This document shows positions 27,251-36,453 of a DNA stretch of 64,000 bases, in pieces. The stretch comes from Pontibacter oryzae (GTDB taxonomy: Bacteria > Bacteroidota > Bacteroidia > Cytophagales > Hymenobacteraceae). The notes under the pieces are model-generated. The model had not been told where the DNA came from and made no database searches. It saw only the letters and a program-made list of their open reading frames with translations. Position 1 is the stretch's first letter. The number at the start of each line of letters is the position of its first letter. The stretch covers positions 186,001 to 250,000 of the forward strand of contig NZ_QWGE01000005.1 in assembly GCF_003576375.1 (NCBI RefSeq). The letters are read 5' to 3'. The position numbers and the translations under genes were made by a program.

Positions 27251-30139
27251 ATGAATTCATTAACCTCTAACCTGAACAAGAGGGCTGGTAAAATTATACT
27301 AGCTCAAATCTTAGCCTACGTGCTGTTCGTGTTCCTACCCTCTACGGTATTCGCCCAGAGTTATGGCGGGCCACTCGTTATCACAAAGGGAGGTACCTAT
27401 AAAGGAAACTGGGAATCCAAAGACTCAGAAGTAGCCGCTGTAGAAATCAGAACCAGCGAGCCAGTGATTATCGAAAACTCAAACATCCGTGGTGCCGGTT
27501 ACCTTATCAAAAGCTGGGGATACTCTGTTAACCTAACTGTACGACACACAAACGGTTACGGTAATCCACAAACTCCTTACAAAAACTACAAGAAGCCGCG
27601 CCGCTTTATAACTGTTAACAACTTCCAGAACCTAGTAGTAGAAAATTGCTACATGGAAAGCACTGCCGGTATTTACGCTGGCACGCGTTACGAAGGCGAT
27701 AATACACCTAATGAGGGTATAAAAATCCGTTACAACATTGCTAAAAACATCGATGGCCGTGTACATGGTGGCGATAAGGAGCACTCTCAGTTTGTGCAGT
27801 TCAACTTCAAGGGTGCTATTAAGTATGCGGAAGTTGCCTGGAACCAAGTTACGAATGAGGCAGACAAATCATTGGTAGAGGATAACATCAATATCTACAA
27901 CACCCGTGGTATGGCAGGTAGCCCTATCCGTATCCATAACAACTATATTCAGGGTGCGTATCCTGCACCGGCCAATGGCACAAAGTATTCTGGTGGTGGT
28001 ATCATCACAGACGGTGACGCAGGCATCAACGATTGCCCAGCTTACATCGAAGCTTACGAAAACCAACTGGTTGGCCTAGGTAATTACTCAATGGGTATAG
28101 CCGGTGGTAACAACATCCGCTACCACCATAACAGAGCTGTTAACGCTGCCACTTTCGACAACGGCTCAAAGTATAGCATGTACACTTCCGGCCTTTGGAG
28201 CAAGGACTATTACAAGCATAACACAACCTTCGCAAACTCCATCGACAATAACGTGGTAGGCATTGTGGCCTGGGGCTATACGAATAACAGAAACGATATT
28301 TCTGTGGCTGAGAACGCTGATTTCACCAATAACACATTCCTTCCTAATCCAATTAACAAGCAGTCTGAGAAGGATGAGTATAACATGTGGCAGAGCAAGC
28401 TTAGCAAAAACGGTGTAGTACTTGGCCCTAACGGATCAGGTGGTTCTGCTCCGGCTAACCAGGCCCCAAATGTGGCCATCACGTCTCCTTCAGTTAACAC
28501 GAGCTTTGTACAGGGTAACGCTATTGTAATCAATGCAAATGCAACAGATAACGATGGCTCTATCACCAAAGTGGAATTTTACCAGGGTTCTGTGAAGCTT
28601 GGCGAAGACACAAATGCTCCTTTCAGCTACACATGGAACAATGCCAATGTAGGTACTTACTCGTTGACCGCGAAGGCGTTTGATAACGCAGGTGCTACTA
28701 AAACTTCTGGTGCTGTTTCGATTGGCGTAACTGCTCCTGTTGCTACAACACCTACACCTACTCCTAACCCAGGTACGCCTTCTACATCTACAACGGTTAA
28801 AGCTGAAGGCAAAATTACACACGAGTTCTGGGCAAATGTTCATGGTTCCGGTATATCTGTGATACCTGTATCACAAAAGCCAACCAGCTCTTCTGAGGTT
28901 ACACTTTTCGAGGCACCATCTGGCAAAGGCAATAACTATGGCCAGCGCATCAGAGGCTACATCACAGCTCCTGAATCCGGACAGTATACTTTCTGGGTTG
29001 CCGGTGACGACCAAACTGAGCTATACCTGAGCTCTTCTGAAAGCGAAGGCAGCAAGAAGAAAATTGCTTACAACAGCAGCTGGACTGCCTCGCGTGACTG
29101 GACAAAGCATAGCTCGCAGCAATCTGCCAAGATTAACCTGGAAGCCGGCAAGCGTTACTACATTGAGGCGCTAAGCAAGCAAGAAGGTGGCGGAGATAAC
29201 CTGGCTGTTGCATGGCAGCTACCAAGTGGTGCCAAAGAGGCACCGATTGCCGGAAACAGACTTTCTCCGATCGGTAGCCAGGCCCCTGTGACAACAACAC
29301 CTACAACGCCTCCGGCAACAACTACACCTCCAACTACGTCTAAGCCAGTTTATGCAACCGGCAAAATCACGCTAGATCAGTGGTTAAATGTACATGGTAA
29401 GAGTATAAACTCAATACCGGTTAAGAATAAGCCAAACAGCACAAAAGAGATTTCTAGCTTTGAGGCGCCATCTACTTCTACCAACAACTATGGTCAGCGT
29501 ATCAGTGGATACATCACTGCTCCTGAATCTGGTCAGTATACTTTCTGGATCGCTGGTGATGACAAGGCAGAGCTTTACCTGAGCACATCGGAGAATGCCG
29601 ATGACAAGAAGAAGATTGCTCATGTAGCTGACTGGACTTACAGCCGCGAATGGACAAAGCATAGCTCACAGCAGTCTGCAAAAATCACGCTTGAAGCCGG
29701 CAAGCGTTACTACATCGAAGCACTTCACCTGCAAGGTGGCGGCGGTGACAACGTAGCCGTAGCATGGCAGTTGCCAAGTGGTGCCAAAGAGGCTCCGATT
29801 GCCGGAAACAGACTTTCTCCAATTGGAGATTCTTTCCAGAACTTGTCTTCAAGCCATGTGTCTGAGGTAGCAGACTCTAATCCGTTCTTCGCACAGACAA
29901 CAGCTTATCCGAACCCATTCCGCGATGTGGTTACCCTGGACTTTGGTGACAAGGAAGTAGAACTGGAGCAGCTTGTTGTACTTAGCCAGACTGGCAGTGT
30001 GGTTTATGAAGAGAAGCAGCTTACACTGGTAAACAATAAAGTTTCTATCCACTTGGCTGATCTTAAAACCGGTCTTTATATCCTGAAGTATACAGACAAA
30101 GCCGGACACAGCGACAGCATTAAAATTGTGAAGGAATAA
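27251..30139 (+). CDS. T9SS-secreted beta-helix protein with Ig-like and two PA14 domains
   Basis: 962 residues. Signal peptide at about 15-36, ending STVFAQ. Beta-helix domain at about 38-395, a close paralogue of the protein at 25391 (for example ITKGGTYKGNWESK, VVENCYMESTAGIYAG, IRIHNNYIQGAYP, EAYENQLVGLGNYSMGIAGG). Ig-like domain at about 405-495 (NVAITSPSVNTSFVQGNA). Two PA14 domains at about 515-675 and 700-860, each with YGQRI.GYITAPESGQYTFW and HSSQQSAKI.LEAGKRYYIE. A type A T9SS sorting domain fills about 880-962 (TAYPNPFRDVVTLDFG, LKTGLYILKYTD). PA14 modules usually bind glycans, so a surface enzyme acting on the cell's own exopolysaccharide is plausible but unproven. A strong terminator follows. 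Confidence 0.85.
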   Translation: MNSLTSNLNKRAGKIILAQILAYVLFVFLPSTVFAQSYGGPLVITKGGTYKGNWESKDSEVAAVEIRTSEPVIIENSNIRGAGYLIKSWGYSVNLTVRHTNGYGNPQTPYKNYKKPRRFITVNNFQNLVVENCYMESTAGIYAGTRYEGDNTPNEGIKIRYNIAKNIDGRVHGGDKEHSQFVQFNFKGAIKYAEVAWNQVTNEADKSLVEDNINIYNTRGMAGSPIRIHNNYIQGAYPAPANGTKYSGGGIITDGDAGINDCPAYIEAYENQLVGLGNYSMGIAGGNNIRYHHNRAVNAATFDNGSKYSMYTSGLWSKDYYKHNTTFANSIDNNVVGIVAWGYTNNRNDISVAENADFTNNTFLPNPINKQSEKDEYNMWQSKLSKNGVVLGPNGSGGSAPANQAPNVAITSPSVNTSFVQGNAIVINANATDNDGSITKVEFYQGSVKLGEDTNAPFSYTWNNANVGTYSLTAKAFDNAGATKTSGAVSIGVTAPVATTPTPTPNPGTPSTSTTVKAEGKITHEFWANVHGSGISVIPVSQKPTSSSEVTLFEAPSGKGNNYGQRIRGYITAPESGQYTFWVAGDDQTELYLSSSESEGSKKKIAYNSSWTASRDWTKHSSQQSAKINLEAGKRYYIEALSKQEGGGDNLAVAWQLPSGAKEAPIAGNRLSPIGSQAPVTTTPTTPPATTTPPTTSKPVYATGKITLDQWLNVHGKSINSIPVKNKPNSTKEISSFEAPSTSTNNYGQRISGYITAPESGQYTFWIAGDDKAELYLSTSENADDKKKIAHVADWTYSREWTKHSSQQSAKITLEAGKRYYIEALHLQGGGGDNVAVAWQLPSGAKEAPIAGNRLSPIGDSFQNLSSSHVSEVADSNPFFAQTTAYPNPFRDVVTLDFGDKEVELEQLVVLSQTGSVVYEEKQLTLVNNKVSIHLADLKTGLYILKYTDKAGHSDSIKIVKE
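28795..29850 (+). repeat. Tandem duplication encoding two PA14 domains
   Basis: The two PA14 modules repeat with a period of about 552 bp. The ends are almost identical in DNA: CCAAGTGGTGCCAAAGAGGC occurs from 29222 and again from 29774, and both are followed by near-identical bases encoding PIAGNRLSPI. A Thr/Pro-rich linker separates them. Such identity, third codon positions included, points to recent duplication or gene conversion. Confidence 0.8.
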
Positions 30140-30160
30140 CTCCTTAAATCATATCACAAC

Positions 30161-30191
30161 AAAGAGGCCTGCAAATTTTGCAGGCCTCTTT
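30161..30191. terminator. Bidirectional terminator between converging genes
   Basis: AAAGAGGCCTGCA (30161-30173) pairs with TGCAGGCCTCTTT (30179-30191), a 13-bp stem with a short AAT-rich loop. A runs flank it on one side and T runs on the other, so it can end transcription from the plus-strand gene ending at 30139 and the minus-strand gene ending at 30230. Confidence 0.9.
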
Positions 30192-30229
30192 CATTTACAA
30201 CTACTATTGCTTATTCAGCTGAAGTACAT

Positions 30230-33200
30230 TTACTCAACAATCACTACTTTGCGGTTTAAAGTACGCTCCTCGGAAGAAAGCAGCAGATTGTATAAACCTG
30301 AAGTGATGGCTCTCTTAGGTTGAATCGTTAACTGCAGCGTGCCATCTGGGCTTGCAGTTGCTTTCTGCTCAAGTATAACCTTGCCAACCATGTCTGTCAG
30401 TTTAAGCATCACTTTTTCGCCAGGTTCCAGTTTAGAGCCGAACACATTAATCTGGCTTGCTTGCGTTGGGTTCGGGAAGACTTCATAAACTCCTGAGAAA
30501 GTCTTGTTATCTGTTATACCAAGTGGCGTAAGCCCACAATAACTGCCTTGGCCGCTATTAAAGGTTGCCCCCACCTCCTCTTCTGAGATGGCTCTGCCAT
30601 ATAGTTTCAACTCATCCATTAAGCCCACAAAATGATAGCCGGCATCGCGGTTCATGTAGCCAATGTTAATGGGCGCAGGTGTTTCAAAATTGCGCACGTA
30701 GTAATAATCAGCTTCTGACAGCAAAACGCCATCTACATAAAGCTTGCTTTTTTGGTTAGTACCATCGCGTACAGCCACTATTTTGTGCCAGTTTCCATCG
30801 TTTAGAGATGGCCCATTGCCGCCAACGTAAATACCAATGTGCTCAGTATCTTTTAACATGAACATGGCTTGGGCATTCTCGTTAAGGCCTACCCACCAAT
30901 GTACTTCCGAATCCTTAGCATCACGCCCGATCAGCACAGAGTTGCCTGATTGCTTCGCCTCTGTTTTCATCCAAAGAGAGATAGTAAAATCAGCGTTCTC
31001 GCTCCAGTTAAACTTGGTGCCATCAGTGATGTCTACTTTAGTACCGGCTGCAAACTTAAGCGCGTTGTGGAACTTGCCTGTTGTAGACACAGGGCAGTCT
31101 GTACACTCAGCTACTGTAGCTGAGGCATAGTCTTCAAACGCCTGGACTTCAGCCTTGTCGAAACCAAAGTAGTGTGCCACACCCGGAAGGCAATCCGTAA
31201 GCTCCCCTTGCTTATTACCTCCCACCGAGATATTAATGGCTTCAGAAGTTACACTATGACCACCCGCATCCGTAGCCTTGGCAGTTATACTGTAGGTTCC
31301 GGCTGTTGCGCCATTCCAAGTATAGCTAAACGGACTTGAGGTGGCTTCTCCAATCAATGTAGTTCCTCTGAAGTATTCTACCTTAGCCCAGCCACGGTCA
31401 GCATCGGCAAAGGTTACCTTTAAGGGTATGGCTGCGCCTACCTCGAAGGAAGCATTATTTGCCGGAGACGACAGAGCAACTGCTGCCTTGATGCCTCCAC
31501 TGCAATCCGGGTAAACATCTACATAATCAGAAGCTGAAAGGCCTCCCTCATCTGTTACTTTTAAGTGTATGCGGTAAAAGTATATCTCGCTGTCGCAGCC
31601 GATCGGAGTAATGGTAGTGGTGGTTTCCTTTTTCCTGTCAATGGGCTCTGGGTGCACGTGTGTGTTATGGTGCAGCACTGTTTGCCATTCGTAGCTCAGG
31701 CTACTGCCGCTATGCTCTTCATCGGTAACATCCGCACGTAAATCATACGTTGTGCTCTGGCTTAAGGTATACTTTGTGCCTTCAGCAGGGCTTGTGATAT
31801 TAACAACAGGTGGTGTATTGTTCAGAGTTATAGTTAGTTTAGCCTCGGTTGATAGGCCAGCGGCATCAGTCACCGTTAGCGTCACCAGATACTCCTTACC
31901 CACCCCGGTGCCCGTAAAGGTATGCGTTGGATTGGCTGTAGTGGCTAGTGCTGACCCATCGCCGAAGTTCCAGGAATAGGTAAGGTTCTGCCCTTCGGGG
32001 TCAGAGGATTCGCTCCCGGTAAACTTAACCGTTAGCGGGCTTTTACCATACAGCTTATCAGCCTTAGCCACAGCTTTTGGCGGAAGGTTATCGCCATAGT
32101 ATGATATTTTCTTGATCTGCGTGGCGTAGTTGATGTAATATAACTCTCCTGTAGCGGGGTTAGTGGCAAAAGCCACGACCACTGCATTCTCATCTATAAA
32201 ATTGCGAACGGCCTTCGGGTCATTGTTCCCGTCAAAAACCGCGTTGCGTATGGTGCCTGCGCCATAGTCGCCGAAGAAGTATGTATTCCGGTATTCCTCG
32301 GGCAGCGCCGTGCCTGTGTACCAAATGCCACCAGTGGCTGAGCTCCCGTACCATGGCTTGCCAGATACCGGTGAGCCAGCCTCACCTATACCTACAACAG
32401 CAGCATCTTCTCCGTTAAATGTGCCCGTACGGGTGATAGCTTTAGGAACAACATCGTTTCCGTTTTCATCTTGGGTAATAATGTCGTTAACCCAGTCGAT
32501 TGCCGGGCGAGCATGCGCAAAAGTATAATAGTTTTCAGGAATGGTTTCCTCGTAGCGGCAGGGATTAAAGAAGTATGGATCTCCGGTGCGGACGGGCTGC
32601 TTGATCAGGTCTGCGTAACGGAAGTACTCTATGTCACAGTTACCTTCGCCAAACATAGGGTTTGGCGCGCTTGTGTTATACACTTGTTTATGAAAATAGT
32701 ACCGCTGCTGCTCCAGGCCTTCGTAAATTGGCCAGCCAAAGTTAAGCCCGCCTTTTTTAGCTACGTTCAGCTCTTCCCAATCCTGCCAGCCCACATCGCC
32801 AATATAGAGCACGCCTGGGTTAGTGCTGTTACCGCTACCAGGGCGCAAGGTAAACCGGAACGGGTTGCGCAGGCCAAGGGCCCATACTTTTGAGATAGCT
32901 GCATCAGGGTCTGAGGACTTATAAAACGGGTTGCTTGGCATGCCTTTGCCCGTTTCCGGGTTAATACGCAGAATTTTACCGTTTAGCGATTCCAGCTGCT
33001 GTGACCGGAAGGCTCCTATGTTTTGCTTTTCAGTGATAATGCCATCGGCAAGGGCCTGAGGCACAAAGGTATCGTTGGGTTGCGCAGGGTCGTAGCCTGC
33101 ATCCAGCCAGCCGGCTGTGGCCCCATCGCCACATGAAACCAGCAAGGAGCCATCCTCCCCAAAAACCAACGAGCCTACTCCATGTGATATATAAAGTATA

Positions 33201-33787
33201 GGGATGCCGTTTGATGGCTTATCCCCGAGCAGAATCTTACGGCTGGCCAAATCGGCGGTGCGTCGGCCATCGCTGGATTTTGCTGTGTAGCGCGTGACAC
33301 GCCCTATGGTTGCAGAGTTATAATCATCGGATTTAGAGTTATAGCTGCCTTTTCCGTAGTTCATGAGATGGTGGCGGTCTACTACATACAACAGGTAAAA
33401 GTTGCCATTACTCTTGAAGTTAGGGTCTAGGGTAAATCCCAAGAGGCCGTGGTCGCCCCAGTTTCCTACTTCTTCAGAAATATCTATCAACGGGTCGGCC
33501 AACCTTTTACCATTCTCAACAATCCACACCTTTCCTGCCTTTTCCCAGACATACATTCGCTCGCCGTCTGCCGAGAAAGTCATGCCCACGGCTGCTTCCC
33601 AGTCATCGCCAACCTGTTCTTCTACAAACCCGGTTGGTTGCGCCCATGCGCCAGACGATAAACTTAGGCCGACAAGAAGTATAAGGAAGCTCAAAACCGA
33701 CCGTGTTGATTTTGAGAATAACAGGTAAGCAGACTTATACTTTAAGAGCAGAGTTTGAGTGCTCCACGCTTCGTAAAGTTTCTTCAT
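30230..33787 (-). CDS. T9SS-secreted PQQ-type sugar dehydrogenase with PKD, Ig-like and LamG domains
   Basis: 1185 residues. A long N-region precedes the signal helix at about 30-49 (FLILLVGLSLSSGAWAQ). Beta-propeller of the glucose/sorbosone dehydrogenase type at about 52-570 (GLLGFTLDPNFKSNGNFYLL, LRNPFRFTLRPGSG, LNFGWPIYEG, YFFGDYGAGTI). PKD domain at about 575-660 (YSWNFGDGSA), an adjoining beta domain (NTPPVVNITSPAEGTKY), an Ig-like domain at about 770-860, and a LamG/concanavalin-like domain at about 870-1090 with VLIGRDAKDSEVHWWVGL. A type A sorting domain ends it (VFPNPTQASQINVFG). It should be a cell-surface or released protein that binds glycan and may oxidise sugars. Related LamG modules occur twice in the next gene. 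Confidence 0.87.
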   Translation of the reverse strand: MKKLYEAWSTQTLLLKYKSAYLLFSKSTRSVLSFLILLVGLSLSSGAWAQPTGFVEEQVGDDWEAAVGMTFSADGERMYVWEKAGKVWIVENGKRLADPLIDISEEVGNWGDHGLLGFTLDPNFKSNGNFYLLYVVDRHHLMNYGKGSYNSKSDDYNSATIGRVTRYTAKSSDGRRTADLASRKILLGDKPSNGIPILYISHGVGSLVFGEDGSLLVSCGDGATAGWLDAGYDPAQPNDTFVPQALADGIITEKQNIGAFRSQQLESLNGKILRINPETGKGMPSNPFYKSSDPDAAISKVWALGLRNPFRFTLRPGSGNSTNPGVLYIGDVGWQDWEELNVAKKGGLNFGWPIYEGLEQQRYYFHKQVYNTSAPNPMFGEGNCDIEYFRYADLIKQPVRTGDPYFFNPCRYEETIPENYYTFAHARPAIDWVNDIITQDENGNDVVPKAITRTGTFNGEDAAVVGIGEAGSPVSGKPWYGSSATGGIWYTGTALPEEYRNTYFFGDYGAGTIRNAVFDGNNDPKAVRNFIDENAVVVAFATNPATGELYYINYATQIKKISYYGDNLPPKAVAKADKLYGKSPLTVKFTGSESSDPEGQNLTYSWNFGDGSALATTANPTHTFTGTGVGKEYLVTLTVTDAAGLSTEAKLTITLNNTPPVVNITSPAEGTKYTLSQSTTYDLRADVTDEEHSGSSLSYEWQTVLHHNTHVHPEPIDRKKETTTTITPIGCDSEIYFYRIHLKVTDEGGLSASDYVDVYPDCSGGIKAAVALSSPANNASFEVGAAIPLKVTFADADRGWAKVEYFRGTTLIGEATSSPFSYTWNGATAGTYSITAKATDAGGHSVTSEAINISVGGNKQGELTDCLPGVAHYFGFDKAEVQAFEDYASATVAECTDCPVSTTGKFHNALKFAAGTKVDITDGTKFNWSENADFTISLWMKTEAKQSGNSVLIGRDAKDSEVHWWVGLNENAQAMFMLKDTEHIGIYVGGNGPSLNDGNWHKIVAVRDGTNQKSKLYVDGVLLSEADYYYVRNFETPAPINIGYMNRDAGYHFVGLMDELKLYGRAISEEEVGATFNSGQGSYCGLTPLGITDNKTFSGVYEVFPNPTQASQINVFGSKLEPGEKVMLKLTDMVGKVILEQKATASPDGTLQLTIQPKRAITSGLYNLLLSSEERTLNRKVVIVE

Positions 33788-33978
33788 AAGGAGTAATAAT
33801 AGTTTAACATTAAGTGTAGAAGCACCGCAACAGGTAATCCTGATTACATTGTTCTACACGGCAAGAATTAGGATAACTTTGGATACAAACCTGTCAGGTT
33901 TGCTTTTTGTACGAGCAAATAGTGCTATAGTTCTATGTATAGAAATAGAAATTAAAGATTGTATATACAGCACGTATT

Positions 33979-36261
33979 TTAGCGTCTTACAATTAGTTTT
34001 CGACTTATAATGCGTTTGCTCGATATTACAGTTAAAGTATACATGCCCGGGCGGTAAACCTCTGTTATAGGCACTATAATTTGTAGCTGGCCAAAATCAT
34101 CTACCTGCATTTGTTCCTGGACCAAGCGCTTGCCGCGCAGGTCTGCCACATAAAACTGCACCACCTCTCCGGATGGCAAATTAGACAGCTCGGCAGTTAC
34201 CTCGCCCTGCTCTATAGGGTTGGGATAAATCTTAAAAAAAGTAGCGGTAGGCCCCCCAAACTCAATCATTATGATTTTAGAGTAAGTATACTTGCCATCT
34301 TCCTTCATTATTTTTAGCCTGTAGTAATTTTTGGTCTGAAGGGGAGCTATATCATTAAAATTATAGATAATGGCTGTATTACTATTTCCGTTGGCTTTTA
34401 CCTCACCTAAAGGCTCAAAGGCTTCCATGTCTTCGGAACGCTCTACAACGAAATGCGAAAGGTTAGCTTCTGCGGCTGTTTCCCAGGTTAGCTGAATGGA
34501 ACCTCCAATGTACTGGCCTTCAAACCGCACTAATTCCGTGATGGCATCAAACACGCTGGAGTAGCGTTCCTCAATTTCATCAGCGGTAAGCGCGCGCCCA
34601 AACAGTTTTACCTCATCCAAAATGCCTTCATAGTGGTAACCATTGCCATCATTGAGGTATCCTATATTTACCGCGGAACGACTGGCAAAACCATGTGTGT
34701 ACGTGTGGCTACCACTAGCTACCTTCGCGCCATCCACGTAAAGTTCAGTCAGGCCTGATTTGCCATTTCTAACAGCCACTACTTGGTGCCATACATTATC
34801 ATTTAGCTTTGCGCCGGCACCGCCTACAAATATGCCCTGCCACTCGAGATCCAGCAGCTGAAACCCGGCCCGGCCCTCGCCATCCAGGCCTACCCACCAA
34901 TGCGCCTCAGAGTCTTTGGCATCGCGCCCAATCAGTACCCGGTTGCCTGAGGTGCTGCCGTTGGTGCGTAACCATACCTCTATTGTGAACGTCTCGTTAG
35001 CCTCCCAATCAAAGTTATAGCTCTCTTCTACGTTTAAGCCATCATCCTGACCATCAAACTCCTGCCCCCCTGACACAACGCCATTCACAGGTTTTGGCCT
35101 GGCCTCCTGAGAGCAGGTTGCATCGTAGGGCGTATAAAAATCGCGGTACCGTGATCCATTTATTTCATGGAGCATCCAATGGTGAATCATACCTGTTTTC
35201 TCACCAATGCCTTTTTTTACTGCAACAGTAAACTCCTGCCTGTCGGAGCCGGAGCTGTTAGTAGCTGTAACAATCACTTTGTAATTGCCTTCTGCCGTCG
35301 GTGTCCAGGTTATCTGCCCTGTCTTGCTGTCAAGCTGCATGCCAGAGGGAGCATCAGCCAATGCAAATACAGGTGCAGGATTGCCCACTGCCTGCACATC
35401 GTAAGTATACTTCTGGTCTACAACGCCGTGTGTCACTGCCTCCGACATTATCATGGGCTTTACCTGTTGTGGGCCGCAGTAACTGCCAGCCCCATTGTTG
35501 AAACGTGCGCGTACTTCGGTCTCAGATAAGGCTCGGTTGTACACCATAAGCTCGTCTAACTGGCCTGTGTAGCCAAAACCTTTGTTAAGATCCAGGAAGC
35601 CTATATTAATGGGTGAGCTGCTTTCAAAGCTGGCAGTATAGTCAAACTGATAAGAACCTACAGAATAGCCATCCACATATAATTTGTTAACGCGCAGGCG
35701 GCCATCGCGCACAACCACTATATGGTGCCATCGGTCATCGTTTATTTTAATGTCCTCGCCTACAATTCCAAAGCCGGTGCGGTCTCTGTCGTAGAGCTCA
35801 AAGCGGGGCTTTCCTGATGCGCTCATGCCTAACCACCACATCATCTCGGAATCTTTGGCATCGCGGCCAATAAAAACCTGGTTGTCCGATGACGTACCGC
35901 TTGCCTTCATCCACAGCTCCATGGTAAAGTTGCTGTTAGGGCCCCACTCAAATTTTTCGATATCTGTTAGTGTCAATCCGTTTTTACTTCCTGAGAAACG
36001 CTGCGCACCATTAAACAAGCCAGTGCTGGCTGCAGGGCAATCGGTACAAGTGGCCACAGACGGAGAAGCGTAATCGGAGTAAGAGCCAGAGCTTGTTTCG
36101 TCTAACCCAAAGTAATGCACTAGCCCATCAGGGCAGCCAGACTGCGCAAATACTGCAAAAGGAGATAAGAAGCTGGTAACCAACGCTAATACAAACCAGG
36201 AGGTGGCTTTTAAAAAGGTTTTGCCAGCAGAAAATTGGCGTAAAAGGTATAGATATGTCAT
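33979..36261 (-). CDS. T9SS-secreted protein with two LamG domains
   Basis: 760 residues. Signal peptide at about 18-40 (FVLALVTSFLSPFAVFAQ). LamG/concanavalin-like domain 1 at about 43-265 (VFIGRDAKDSEMMWWLG), a putative-Ig (He_PIG) domain at about 270-350 (QITWTPTAEGNYKVIVTA), LamG domain 2 at about 355-575 (VLIGRDAKDSEAHWWVGL), a fibronectin-like module at about 580-670 (LTWETAAEANLSHFVVERS) and a type A sorting domain (IYPNPIEQGEVTAELSN). No enzymatic domain is visible; this looks like a carbohydrate-binding or adhesive surface protein. The three LamG domains in this and the upstream gene share the same core, so they arose by duplication within the locus. Confidence 0.87.
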   Translation of the reverse strand: MTYLYLLRQFSAGKTFLKATSWFVLALVTSFLSPFAVFAQSGCPDGLVHYFGLDETSSGSYSDYASPSVATCTDCPAASTGLFNGAQRFSGSKNGLTLTDIEKFEWGPNSNFTMELWMKASGTSSDNQVFIGRDAKDSEMMWWLGMSASGKPRFELYDRDRTGFGIVGEDIKINDDRWHHIVVVRDGRLRVNKLYVDGYSVGSYQFDYTASFESSSPINIGFLDLNKGFGYTGQLDELMVYNRALSETEVRARFNNGAGSYCGPQQVKPMIMSEAVTHGVVDQKYTYDVQAVGNPAPVFALADAPSGMQLDSKTGQITWTPTAEGNYKVIVTATNSSGSDRQEFTVAVKKGIGEKTGMIHHWMLHEINGSRYRDFYTPYDATCSQEARPKPVNGVVSGGQEFDGQDDGLNVEESYNFDWEANETFTIEVWLRTNGSTSGNRVLIGRDAKDSEAHWWVGLDGEGRAGFQLLDLEWQGIFVGGAGAKLNDNVWHQVVAVRNGKSGLTELYVDGAKVASGSHTYTHGFASRSAVNIGYLNDGNGYHYEGILDEVKLFGRALTADEIEERYSSVFDAITELVRFEGQYIGGSIQLTWETAAEANLSHFVVERSEDMEAFEPLGEVKANGNSNTAIIYNFNDIAPLQTKNYYRLKIMKEDGKYTYSKIIMIEFGGPTATFFKIYPNPIEQGEVTAELSNLPSGEVVQFYVADLRGKRLVQEQMQVDDFGQLQIIVPITEVYRPGMYTLTVISSKRIISRKLIVRR

Positions 36262-36453
36262 TTAATTAAATCTGTCGGGAAAACACGCCCTGAACTGGAG
36301 CCAGAGCACACGATAAAGCAGTAGGATGCAATAACTGCAAACAACAAAAGCTACATAATTATGTCTCAGGCAAGGCACCACCTCACCTTTATAGAGTATA
36401 GTACGCCAATTATATAGCTAAGTTTAATCAGACAGATTTATACTTTGCGAAAG

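Noticed and set aside
27085..27270. 61-codon frame as a gene
   Set aside because: It has no ATG at its start, begins inside the best -7 box and overlaps the next gene. It is kept only as a low-interest finding.
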